In this document: in pieces, positions 39,354 through 47,096 of the stretch
How the letters are laid out: every line of letters starts with the position of its first letter
Numbering within the stretch: the first letter of the stretch is position 1
Origin: Sterolibacterium denitrificans
GTDB lineage: Bacteria > Pseudomonadota > Gammaproteobacteria > Burkholderiales > Rhodocyclaceae
Length of the DNA stretch: 64,000 bases
Direction of reading: 5' to 3'
Assembly (NCBI RefSeq): GCF_900174485.1
Contig: NZ_LT837803.1
Location: 248,001-312,000, forward strand
The notes under the pieces: generated by a model
What the model was told of the DNA's origin: nothing
The model's database searches: none
Seen by the model: only the letters and a program-made list of their open reading frames with translations
Made by a program: the position numbers and the translations under genes

Positions 39354-40337
39354 ATGAAGTCTCTGAGACATTTGCTGGCGCTGGCGGCAGCGCTCGGCCT
39401 GCTGGGAAGCGGCCTCTCGGGCGCCGCCTTCGCCGCCGACGCGGACGACGCCAAGGAAACGCCCAAGGATCTGATTCTGAAGGGCGACGCCAAATGTACC
39501 GGCTGCCACGACGAGGCCGACGACACCAAGCCGACGATGCTCGACCTGAAGCCGTCCGTACTCGCGATCGGCAAAACCAAGCACGGCACCCGTGCCGACG
39601 GCCGCACGCCGACCTGTACCGACTGCCACGGCGAAAGCGAACAGCACGTCAGCCACAAGGGCAGCGGCAAACCGCCCAAGGCCGACCGCACTTTCGGCAA
39701 GCAGAGCCAGACGCCGGTCGAAGCCCGCAACAGCGCCTGCCTGACCTGCCACCAGCGAAGCGGCAAGCACATGAACTGGCTGTCGAGCACGCACGCCAAC
39801 CGCGACGTGGCCTGCACCTCCTGTCACACGGTGCACTCGGCCCACGACAAGGTGCGCGACAAGAAGACGCAGACCGAAGTCTGCTACACCTGCCACAAGG
39901 AACAACGCAACCAGATGAACCGTCCGTCGCACCACCCGGTGCCGGAAGGACAGATGGCCTGCACCTCCTGCCACGACGTGCATAACGACAATCCGAAGGC
40001 GCTCATCAAGAGCAGCACCAACGCCACCTGCTACACCTGCCACATGGAAAAGCGCGGCCCGTTCGTGCATCCCCACCAGCCGGTGTCCGAGGATTGCGGC
40101 ATCTGCCACCAGCCGCACGGCACGACGGCGGCCAACCTGCTGAAGACCCGACCGCCCTTCCTGTGCCAGAGCTGCCACGACCCGGCCTCGCACCACGGCC
40201 AGCTCGTGGGTCTGCCGACCGGACCCGGCAGCAGCCAGTTCCAGACCGTGGGCAGGGGCTGCACGAACTGCCACACCAACATCCACGGCAGCAACAGCAC
40301 GTCGAACTCCGCAACCGTGCAGCACTTCCGTCGCTAA
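39354..40337 (+). CDS. mtrA: Decaheme c-type cytochrome, MtrA/MtoA/DmsE family
   Basis: A 327-aa periplasmic cytochrome with a signal peptide (cut near AAFA-ADA) and ten CXXCH sites: CTGCH, CTDCH, CLTCH, CTSCH, CYTCH, CTSCH, CYTCH, CGICH, CQSCH and CTNCH. Ten hemes and ~300 aa are characteristic of MtrA (Fe(III) reduction), MtoA and PioA (Fe(II) oxidation). It would sit inside the beta-barrel encoded next to form a heme wire through the outer membrane. Two adjacent ATGs exist (39351, 39354); GGAGG at 39344-39348 is too close to the first, so the second is used. mtrB follows after 15 bp. Electron direction cannot be read from sequence. Confidence 0.93.
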   Translation: MKSLRHLLALAAALGLLGSGLSGAAFAADADDAKETPKDLILKGDAKCTGCHDEADDTKPTMLDLKPSVLAIGKTKHGTRADGRTPTCTDCHGESEQHVSHKGSGKPPKADRTFGKQSQTPVEARNSACLTCHQRSGKHMNWLSSTHANRDVACTSCHTVHSAHDKVRDKKTQTEVCYTCHKEQRNQMNRPSHHPVPEGQMACTSCHDVHNDNPKALIKSSTNATCYTCHMEKRGPFVHPHQPVSEDCGICHQPHGTTAANLLKTRPPFLCQSCHDPASHHGQLVGLPTGPGSSQFQTVGRGCTNCHTNIHGSNSTSNSATVQHFRR

Positions 40338-40352
40338 ACACAGGAGGCGATC

Positions 40353-42392
40353 ATGAAAATCAAACACAGACACTTCCGCCTGACCGCCGTCGCCGCCGCG
40401 CTGACGGCGATGTCCGGCGGCGCGCTGGCCGACGACGAAGTGACCGAACTCATCGAACCCGAGAGCACGATTTCCATCGGCGTCGGCAACTGGTCGGGCG
40501 AACGCAAGCAGCCGGGCGTCTATGACGGCATGCAGGCGGGCAAAACGTATGGCCTGATCGACGCCGAGATCGTCAAGCGGGACAACGAAACCGGCACCTG
40601 GTACAGGCTCACGATCGACGACCTGGGCCTCGACAACCGCGAAATCTCGGCCGAATACCTGCGCCAGGGCAACCTCGGCATCAAGCTGGACTATGACCGC
40701 ATTTCCCGCGACGATCCGAAGACCATCCTCACCAACCTCCGGGGAGCCGGCACCGCCGTCCAGACCACCAACACCGGCGGCGCCATCTACGATCCGAAAC
40801 TGGGCACCGTGCGCGAGCAAACCGGCCTGTCCATCTACAAGAAGCTGCTGCCCGGCCTGGAGTTCAACCTGAACTTCAGGAACGAGGAGAAAACCGGCCA
40901 GCGCCAGTGGAGCAAGGGTTCGGCCATCGACTTCACCGTCGAGCCCATCGACGCCAACACGCGCCAACTGGAAGCCAGCCTGGGCTACGCCACCCAGGAA
41001 TTCCAGATCCAGGGCGGCTACTATGGCAGTTGGTACGACAACCAGTACAAACAGGTCGTCGTCGACACCAACAACTACATGTCGGTGCCGCTGGACAACC
41101 AGGCCCACCAGCTTTTCCTGAACGGCGGCTACAACTTCACCAAGAGCACGCGCGGCACCTTCAAGCTGGAGTATTCGCGGGCCAGCCAGAACGACACCTT
41201 GCTCCGCTCTCCCGACACGATCGCCGGCGCGCCCGACAAGCTGGATGCCAAGGTGGTCACCACCCTCGCCCAGCTCGGCCTGACCTCCCGGCCGATCAAG
41301 GATCTGACGCTCAACGCCAACCTGCGTTACCACGACCTGAAGGACAAGACACCCGTCGCCACCTTCAGCACCAACAACACGTCGCCGGACTACGCGGCCT
41401 TCTCCTACCGCACCCTCACCGGCAAGCTGGAAGGCACCTACCGTCTCGACGAGAACTACAGCCTGAGCGCCGGGCTGGAAGACAAGCGCCAGGACCGGGG
41501 CTTGCCGGTGCTGGTCAACGGCGCGACGAAACAGTTCGTAGTGCCCATGCGCAAGCAGCTCGACGAGCTCACCGGCCGCCTGGAGCTGCGCCACTCGCTC
41601 TCCGACACCCTCAACGGCAGCATCGCCTATCTCAACACCCGCCGCACGGGGAAGGGGGACGTGTGGGCCAACGTCAGCGCCGGCGGCGGTCTGACGGACT
41701 ACAGGAACAGCGTCAACCCGCTGCACATCGCCGACCGCAAGCGGGACAGGCTGCGCCTCGCCGGCGACTGGGCGCCGACCGACGCGCTCGCCCTCCAGTT
41801 CAGCGCCGAGGAAAGCCGGGACCGCTACGAAAACAGCGCCGCCCGCCCCTTCGGCCTGCACCAGGGCACGGCCCGGCTCTACAGCGTCGATGCGGCCTAC
41901 ACGGTGAGCGAGAAGCTCAAGTTCAACGCCTGGTACGCCTACGATCAGAGCAAGGCCGACCAACTGGCCTACCGGGTCGACTCATCGACCACCAAGGACT
42001 ACGACCTGGAAGAAACCGGACATGCCTTCGGCCTGGGCCTGCGCGCGGAGGCCAGTTCCCGCCTGAACCTGGGCGCCGATCTGGAATGGTTCAACAGCCG
42101 GAGCAAGTACCAGCAGGCCCTGACCAACCCGCCCGGCCCCCAGACCAACTTCACCTATGGCGTGCCGGACATCCAGAACACCCACCTGCGGTTGGGCCTC
42201 TTCTCGCTCTACGCCCTGGACAAGCATGCCGACCTGCGCCTGGACCTCATCCACGAACGCTGGAAGACCGACGACTGGAGCTGGACCTTCGCCAACGGCC
42301 AGGACTTCTCCTACAACGGCACCACCTTCATCGTCGATCCGAAGTCGTCGACCAGCTTCATCGGCGCGCGCTACATCTACAGGTTCCAGTAA
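40353..42392 (+). CDS. mtrB: Outer-membrane beta-barrel of the MtrB/MtoB/PioB family
   Basis: A 679-aa predicted porin-like sheath for the decaheme cytochrome. A signal peptide (cut near GGALA-DDE) is followed by alternating-polarity strands with many aromatic girdle residues, and the protein ends in the outer-membrane signature ...GARYIYRFQ with a terminal aromatic two residues before the stop. No CxxC pair is present near the N-terminus, unlike Shewanella MtrB. Only 15 bp separate it from mtrA and AGGAGG precedes ATG, so both are expressed together. A terminator-like hairpin follows. Confidence 0.93.
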   Translation: MKIKHRHFRLTAVAAALTAMSGGALADDEVTELIEPESTISIGVGNWSGERKQPGVYDGMQAGKTYGLIDAEIVKRDNETGTWYRLTIDDLGLDNREISAEYLRQGNLGIKLDYDRISRDDPKTILTNLRGAGTAVQTTNTGGAIYDPKLGTVREQTGLSIYKKLLPGLEFNLNFRNEEKTGQRQWSKGSAIDFTVEPIDANTRQLEASLGYATQEFQIQGGYYGSWYDNQYKQVVVDTNNYMSVPLDNQAHQLFLNGGYNFTKSTRGTFKLEYSRASQNDTLLRSPDTIAGAPDKLDAKVVTTLAQLGLTSRPIKDLTLNANLRYHDLKDKTPVATFSTNNTSPDYAAFSYRTLTGKLEGTYRLDENYSLSAGLEDKRQDRGLPVLVNGATKQFVVPMRKQLDELTGRLELRHSLSDTLNGSIAYLNTRRTGKGDVWANVSAGGGLTDYRNSVNPLHIADRKRDRLRLAGDWAPTDALALQFSAEESRDRYENSAARPFGLHQGTARLYSVDAAYTVSEKLKFNAWYAYDQSKADQLAYRVDSSTTKDYDLEETGHAFGLGLRAEASSRLNLGADLEWFNSRSKYQQALTNPPGPQTNFTYGVPDIQNTHLRLGLFSLYALDKHADLRLDLIHERWKTDDWSWTFANGQDFSYNGTTFIVDPKSSTSFIGARYIYRFQ

Positions 42393-42454
42393 ACGAACCG
42401 AACAAAAACACGAGCATGCGCCTCTTCACGACACGATACGCTGCGACGTTCATG

Positions 42455-42488
42455 ACGCTGCGCCCCGGCCTTCGCGGCGCAGCGTTTT
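42455..42488 (+). terminator. Terminator-like hairpin after mtrB
   Basis: ACGCTGCGCC (42455-42464) pairs with GGCGCAGCGT (42476-42485), followed by TTT. It lies in the 195-bp gap before the multiheme c/b gene, so that gene may be expressed by read-through or from its own promoter. Confidence 0.65.
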
Positions 42489-42587
42489 CCGGAACACGGG
42501 GCCAGCGAGCGCCTGCTGCCGGCAGCCCATCGGCGTGAAGGGCGAGCAAGCGGCGGCAGGCGCTCCGATCTTTCGAGGGAAAAGACC

Positions 42588-44594
42588 ATGCTTCATCTGA
42601 AAAACCTGGCTGCGCGGACCTTCGCCTTCGCCGTCTGCGCCTTTCTGCTCGCCGCGCCGGCGGCTGCGGCAACCGACAAAAATCCCGTTGCCGGCGCCTC
42701 GCCAGCGCAGCTCGACGACGCCACCTGTCTGAGCTGCCATCAAAGCGGCAGCGCCAGGATCGAAATCAGCGACGGCGATGACGAACGCGCCCTCGCCCAC
42801 GTCGATCCCGCGAAGCTCGACAAGAGCGTCCACGCCAAGCAGCAATGCGTGTCCTGCCACACCGACATCGTCGACGCCAAGGCAAACCACGCCAAGGCCG
42901 CCGGCGTGGCGAAGCCCGACTGCATCAGTTGTCACGAGCAGCTCTGGGACGACGCCAGGAAGACCGGCGTGGACAAGACGCGGCCGCGTCTGGGCATCGT
43001 CGTCGACAACATCGTCGCCTACCGCAATTCCTTCCACGCCCGCCCGGACGCCGACAACCCGGACCAGCCGAAGGCGCTCTGTCACCAGTGCCACGCCACG
43101 CACGAATTCGCGGTACCGCCGCAGGGCGGGCCGGCGCGCGATCAGTGGCGCCTGACCATTCCCCAGACCTGCGGCGCGCAGTGCCACGAAGACCAGCTCG
43201 AAGAATTCGAGGAATCGGCGCACGGCAAGCTGGTGATGGGCAAAGGCGATCCGCGCGGCGCCATCTGCACCGATTGCCACACCGCACACGAAGTCGTCGG
43301 TGCCTCATCCGATCCATTCAAGCTGAAGAACGTCGAGGCTTGCGGCGGTTGCCACAAGGACAAGTTGAAGAGCTACCGCGACACCTACCACGGCCAGGTG
43401 CACAAACTCGGTTTCACCTACACCGCAAAATGTTCGAACTGCCACGGCAGCCATGGCATTCTCGGCGTCAACGAACCGGACTCGAAGATTCACCCGGACA
43501 ACCGCCTGAAGACCTGCCAAAGCTGCCATAACGGCAAGAAGGACGGCCTGCCGCTGGCCACCGAAGGCTTTCTCTCCTTCGGCCCGCATGCCAACAGCCA
43601 CGACTTCGAAAAGTATCCGCAGATGTGGATCACCACCAAATTCATGGTCGGCCTGCTGATCGCCGTCTTCACCTTCTTCTGGCTGCACTGCCTCCTCTGG
43701 TACTACCGCGAATGGCAGGAACGCAAGGCACGAAAAACGGAAACCCGCATCCACGCCGAAGCGGCCCTCGGCCCCTATGCCGGCAAGCACTTCGTCCGCT
43801 TTGCCTGGGGCTGGCGCGTGGCCCATCTGCTCTTCGCCCTGATCACGATGACGCTGGTGCTCACCGGCACCACGGTGATGTTCGCCAACAGCTCGTGGGC
43901 ACCGGTCGTGGCCGGCGCGCTCGGCGGACCGAAGGTGCTCGGCCTCATCCACCGCATCGCGGCCGCCTGCTTCGTCGGCATCTTCATGATCCACTTCATC
44001 TACGTCATGCAGAAGCTGCTGCGCGACAGGAACTTCCGCTGGTTCGGCCCGGATTCGCTGGTCCCGAACTGGAAGGACTTCACCGACTGCTGGAACATGT
44101 TCAAGTGGTTCCTCGGCAAGGGCCCGCGGCCGCAGTTCGACCGCTGGACCTACTTCGAGAAGTTCGACTACTGGGCAGTCTTCTGGGGCGTGAACATCAT
44201 CGGCTGGAGCGGCCTGATGCTGGCCTTCCCGCACGTCACTGCCAAATACCTGCCGGGCTGGATATTCAACGTCGCCACGCTGGTGCATGGCGAGGAAGCC
44301 TTCCTGGCCGCCGTCTTCCTCTTCACGGTGCACTTCTTCAACAACCACTTCCGCCCCGACAAGCTGCCGCCGCCGGATGTCGTGATGTTCACCGGCACGC
44401 AATCGATCGACGAGTTCCGCCACGAACACCCGGCCCAGTATCAACGCCTGGTCGAAAGCGGCGAGATCGAAAAGTACCTGGTCGATGCGCCCTCACGGCA
44501 GATGCACATCGGCTCGGTGATCCTCGGCCTGACGCTGATCACCGCAGGTCTGGTGCTGCTGGTCTTGGTCACCACCGGGTTCTTCAAGATCTAG
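42588..44594 (+). CDS. Inner-membrane multiheme cytochrome c / cytochrome b fusion (CbcL-like)
   Basis: A 668-aa probable quinone oxidoreductase. After a signal peptide come eight standard CXXCH sites (CLSCH, CVSCH, CISCH, CHQCH, CTDCH, CGGCH, CSNCH, CQSCH) and one spaced as CGAQCH (CX3CH), so up to nine c hemes in ~330 residues. The C-terminal ~320 residues hold about six transmembrane helices with histidines of the formate dehydrogenase gamma/cytochrome b561 type (VAHLLFALITMTLVLTG, HRIAAACFVGIFMIHFIYVM, LVHGEEAFLAAVFLFTVHFF). The layout resembles Geobacter CbcL (nonaheme c plus diheme b), which passes quinol electrons to the periplasm. Together with mtrAB it would complete an inner- to outer-membrane route. 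GAGGGA precedes ATG 42588. Confidence 0.9.
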   Translation: MLHLKNLAARTFAFAVCAFLLAAPAAAATDKNPVAGASPAQLDDATCLSCHQSGSARIEISDGDDERALAHVDPAKLDKSVHAKQQCVSCHTDIVDAKANHAKAAGVAKPDCISCHEQLWDDARKTGVDKTRPRLGIVVDNIVAYRNSFHARPDADNPDQPKALCHQCHATHEFAVPPQGGPARDQWRLTIPQTCGAQCHEDQLEEFEESAHGKLVMGKGDPRGAICTDCHTAHEVVGASSDPFKLKNVEACGGCHKDKLKSYRDTYHGQVHKLGFTYTAKCSNCHGSHGILGVNEPDSKIHPDNRLKTCQSCHNGKKDGLPLATEGFLSFGPHANSHDFEKYPQMWITTKFMVGLLIAVFTFFWLHCLLWYYREWQERKARKTETRIHAEAALGPYAGKHFVRFAWGWRVAHLLFALITMTLVLTGTTVMFANSSWAPVVAGALGGPKVLGLIHRIAAACFVGIFMIHFIYVMQKLLRDRNFRWFGPDSLVPNWKDFTDCWNMFKWFLGKGPRPQFDRWTYFEKFDYWAVFWGVNIIGWSGLMLAFPHVTAKYLPGWIFNVATLVHGEEAFLAAVFLFTVHFFNNHFRPDKLPPPDVVMFTGTQSIDEFRHEHPAQYQRLVESGEIEKYLVDAPSRQMHIGSVILGLTLITAGLVLLVLVTTGFFKI

Positions 44595-44621
44595 CGATTT
44601 GTTTTGCAAAACAAACGGAAG

Positions 44622-44658
44622 CGCCGTCCCCACGAAAGCGGGGACGGCGCGCATTTTG
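44622..44658 (+). terminator. Rho-independent terminator after the cytochrome cluster
   Basis: GCGCCGTCCCC (44622-44632) pairs with GGGGACGGCGC (44641-44651), followed by GCATTTT. It lies 28 bp after the stop of the multiheme c/b gene. Confidence 0.85.
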
Positions 44659-44705
44659 TACCAGTTCGGCACCTGCCAACAAATTGCTGGTCAGATCTCC
44701 AATAT

Positions 44706-44751
44706 TTCGCTATTATGGACGTATTCATTATTTCTTGACTTGAATAGCGAA
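44706..44751. promoter_or_regulatory. Inverted repeat upstream of hipB, candidate HipB operator
   Basis: TTCGCTATT (44706-44714) and AATAGCGAA (44743-44751) form a perfect 9-bp inverted repeat with a 28-bp spacer; the second arm ends one base before the hipB ATG. A TATTAT at 44711-44716 could be a -10 box inside the first arm. HipB-type repressors bind inverted repeats at their own promoters. Confidence 0.5.
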
Positions 44752-44752
44752 C

Positions 44753-45106
44753 ATGCCGCGTAAGCCACCCGTTGTCTTTCCACAGGAGCAGCGCCTGCTC
44801 TCCGAGCTGGGTGAACGGCTGCGCCTTGCCCGCAAGAGGCGCAAGCTGAGCAACGCGGTGGTGGCCCAGCGTGCGGGGATTTCGAGAACCACCGTGTACA
44901 AGGTCGAGGCGGGCGATCCCGGCGCGACGCTGGGGGCCTACGTCCGGGTGCTGGCCGTGCTGGGCCTCGAAGGTGATCTCAATCTGTTGGCAGCCGACGA
45001 CCGGATCGGGCGCAAGCTGCAGGATTTGGCGCTGGAGCCGTCACCAAACGCCAAGCGTCGAAAGGCCCATCCTTCGCCAATCCAGAGTCGCGAAGGGCCT
45101 GCATGA
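44753..45106 (+). CDS. hipB: HipB-like antitoxin, XRE helix-turn-helix protein
   Basis: A 117-aa DNA-binding protein. The Cro/CI-type helix-turn-helix is at about residues 18-75 (LGERLRLARKRRKLSNAVVA, then RAGISRTTVYKVEAGDPGATL). A basic tail follows (NAKRRKAHPS). It should repress its own operon and neutralise the HipA kinase next to it. Its TGA overlaps the hipA ATG (ATGA, 45103-45106), typical of antitoxin-first toxin-antitoxin pairs. Confidence 0.9.
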   Translation: MPRKPPVVFPQEQRLLSELGERLRLARKRRKLSNAVVAQRAGISRTTVYKVEAGDPGATLGAYVRVLAVLGLEGDLNLLAADDRIGRKLQDLALEPSPNAKRRKAHPSPIQSREGPA

Positions 45107-46386
45107 GCAAGCAGGACAACGCCCTTGAAGTCTGGCTGGACGATGACCTCGGCCCTGCATGCCTGGTCGGCACGCTTGCCCACGACCGCGGCCAGATCCG
45201 CTTTCACTACGAACGGGACTGGCTCAAGGAACCTCGCGCCTTCACGCTGGATCCCGATCTCTCCCTGGACGAGCACCCCTTCTTTCCGAAGCCGGAACTG
45301 GGCAACTTCGGCATCTTCCTGGACTCATCACCTGACCGCTGGGGCCAAACGCTGATGAAGCGCCGCGAGGCGCTGCAGGCCAAGGACGAGAAGCGGCCAC
45401 CTCGCACGCTCTATGCCTGGGACTTCCTCATCGGTGTGCAGGACCAGACCCGACAAGGTGCATTGCGCTTTCGCCGGCCGGGCACGGAAACGTTTCTCGG
45501 CGACGAAAAGATGGCGGCACCGCCGGTGACGACTTTGCATGAACTGGAAACGGTGGCCTATCAGCTCAGCAACCGGCGCATCGACGACCTCGATGCCCTG
45601 CGCAAATGGCTCGCCGTGCTCGTCGCACCGGGCGCCTCGCTGGGTGGGGCAAGGCCGAAGGCCAACTTCACGGAGGCCGACGGCTCGTTCTGGATCGCCA
45701 AGTTCCCCGCCCGCGACGATGACCGGGACGTTGGGGCCTGGGAGTATGTCGTTCACCAGTTGGCCACGAAAGCCGGCGTAGATGTACCGCCCGCGAGGCT
45801 GATCAAGCTGGGTAACGACTTCCACACTTTCTGCGTGCAAAGGTTCGATCGCGCGCATGGTGCCAGGCGCTTCCATGCCTCGGCGATGACGCTGCTGCGC
45901 AAGACGCAGAGCGAGGGCACGAGCTACCTGGAACTGGCCCAGTTCATCCGAGCCCAGGGCGATGCAGAGCATGCAGATGCAGACCTGGCACAACTATTCC
46001 GTCGCGTGGCATTCAACGTCGCGATCGGCAACCGGGACGATCACCTGCGCAACCATGGCTTCGTACTTGGCAAGACAGGGTGGCGCCTATCACCGGCATT
46101 TGATGTCAACCCGAACATCGACAAGGCGGAGCATGTCCTGAACATCGACGATGTCGACAACCGGCCGAGTCTGGAGACGGTTCTCGGTACGGCGGCGTTC
46201 TACGGGCTTGGTGACGGCCCGGCTCGACAGGTGTTGGAGGAAGTCGCGGCAGCGGTCGATGGCTGGCAGGACGCGGCACGCAGGGCTGGCATCGCAAGCG
46301 CCGACATCAACCTGACGGCAGGTGCTTTCTCGGCCCATGCGGAGTTTCGTGCCTTGGCGGAGGCGAACAACGACAGTCCGTCGTAG
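45103..46386 (+). CDS. hipA: HipA-like serine/threonine kinase toxin
   Basis: A 427-aa protein with the HipA fold. Visible landmarks are GASLGGARPKANF (ATP-binding P-loop region), the substrate-facing WIAKFPARDDD, the catalytic loop NVAIGNRDDHLRNHGFV (Asp and Asn) and LSPAFDVNP (metal-binding DxN). HipA kinases phosphorylate aminoacyl-tRNA synthetases such as GltX and slow growth. All catalytic residues seem intact. The C-terminal end lies directly against an integrase fragment on the other strand, so the last residues may be altered compared with relatives. Confidence 0.92.
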   Translation: MSKQDNALEVWLDDDLGPACLVGTLAHDRGQIRFHYERDWLKEPRAFTLDPDLSLDEHPFFPKPELGNFGIFLDSSPDRWGQTLMKRREALQAKDEKRPPRTLYAWDFLIGVQDQTRQGALRFRRPGTETFLGDEKMAAPPVTTLHELETVAYQLSNRRIDDLDALRKWLAVLVAPGASLGGARPKANFTEADGSFWIAKFPARDDDRDVGAWEYVVHQLATKAGVDVPPARLIKLGNDFHTFCVQRFDRAHGARRFHASAMTLLRKTQSEGTSYLELAQFIRAQGDAEHADADLAQLFRRVAFNVAIGNRDDHLRNHGFVLGKTGWRLSPAFDVNPNIDKAEHVLNIDDVDNRPSLETVLGTAAFYGLGDGPARQVLEEVAAAVDGWQDAARRAGIASADINLTAGAFSAHAEFRALAEANNDSPS

Positions 46387-46451
46387 TCGCCAAGGCGGGT
46401 GACCTTGCCCATTGCCTTTGCATTCCGGATACGCGGATCAGTGAGCGCCAT
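46387..46451 (-). pseudogene. 5' fragment of a tyrosine-type phage/island integrase
   Basis: Reading leftward from ATG 46451, the frame gives MALTDPRIRNAKAMGKVTRL then GDYDGLSLF. This is recognisable as the start of the N-terminal arm-binding (DUF4102) domain of P4-type integrases, where ...LTDxxIRNAKP...LxDGxGLxL is conserved. After about 21 codons it runs into the opposite-strand end of hipA, and the rest of the integrase is missing. The similar residues may continue briefly into the hipA 3' end. Its place between hipBA and a tRNA gene indicates a decayed integrated element. Confidence 0.7.
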
Positions 46452-46688
46452 TCTCGAACTCCAGATCCCGGATTGGATGGGACGGGAGCCGTGGCCGCTC
46501 AGTATCAATCTTCAAGCAGCATCAATGCGGTACGCCGAGTACCGCATTGATGGAGCCAAAGATGTACTTGATTGGATAGGCCGTGGGCAGATTGCACTGG
46601 ATGCCAGCAAAGCCTAGAAGAGAAATCCCTTAAAACTTCAAGATATTAGGGACTTCCCAAATTCACCCATGGGGTGTGGAGAATCACC
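46452..46688. other. Non-coding stretch between integrase remnant and tRNA-Gly
   Basis: No gene is supported. It contains a perfect inverted repeat at 46520-46552 and leads directly into the 3' end of the tRNA. A 72-codon plus-strand frame (46399-46617) overlaps it but has no recognisable features. Confidence 0.5.
46520..46552. repeat. Perfect 14-bp inverted repeat
   Basis: CATCAATGCGGTAC (46520-46533) pairs with GTACCGCATTGATG (46539-46552) around GCCGA. No T tract follows, so it looks more like a protein-binding or mobile-element palindrome than a terminator. Confidence 0.7.
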
Positions 46689-46762
46689 TGGAGCGGGTGA
46701 AGGGAATCGAACCCTCGTATGCAGCTTGGGAAGCTGCCGTTCTGCCATTGAACTACACCCGC
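46689..46762 (-). tRNA. tRNA-Gly (anticodon CCC)
   Basis: On the minus strand GCGGGTG (acceptor, 46756-46762) pairs with CACCCGC (46693-46699). The D arm reads GTTCAATGGCAGAAC, the anticodon arm GCAGC-TTCCCAA-GCTGC gives anticodon CCC (codon GGG), and the T arm is AGGGTTCGATTCCCT. Discriminator T and an encoded CCA complete the 3' end at 46689. It closely resembles the E. coli glyU tRNA. The 3' end faces the hipBA/integrase remnant, as expected for an integration site. Confidence 0.97.
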
Positions 46763-46823
46763 GACAGGGCGGCATTCTAGCAGGCAGGGCTGGGAGAACG
46801 ATGGCGCGTGATAAAATTTCGCC

Positions 46824-47027
46824 ATGATCGAATTCATCCTCAACGGCGAAATACAGCGGCGCGAGGCCGCCGTCAGCGTGGCGGCCCTGCTCGAGGAAAT
46901 GGCGCTGGCCGGCAAGCGGCTGGCCGTCGAAATGGATGGCCGGATCGTGCCGAAAAGCCAGCATGACCGCACCCTGGTCGATGCCGGCAGCCAACTGGAA
47001 ATCGTCGTCGCCGTCGGTGGCGGTTAG
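46824..47027 (+). CDS. thiS: Sulfur carrier protein ThiS
   Basis: A 67-aa ubiquitin-like protein whose C-terminal Gly-Gly is adenylated and then thiocarboxylated to donate sulfur for the thiazole ring of thiamine. The end VVAVGGG and the start MIEFILNGE are typical. It is followed by thiG after 69 bp. thiF and thiO/thiH are not in the window. Confidence 0.95.
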   Translation: MIEFILNGEIQRREAAVSVAALLEEMALAGKRLAVEMDGRIVPKSQHDRTLVDAGSQLEIVVAVGGG

Positions 47028-47096
47028 GTTTTCCGTCCCTCGTTCCCGGTTTTTCTCTCCTCCGCTCCTCCCGCTCCCCCATTGCTCGAGACTCGC

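Noticed and set aside
39201-41963. 920-codon minus-strand open frame over mtrA and mtrB
   Set aside because: Antisense shadow of GC-rich cytochrome genes; no recognisable motif, while the plus-strand proteins have ten heme sites and a beta-barrel pattern.
44735-44740. TTGACT as a hipB -35 box
   Set aside because: A matching -10 box would fall inside the coding sequence, so it cannot drive hipB.
44595-44752. Second copy of the tRNA-Gly 3' end as the other attachment site left of hipBA
   Set aside because: No stretch resembling the tRNA 3' end was found between the cytochrome terminator and hipB, so the left boundary of the element stays undefined.
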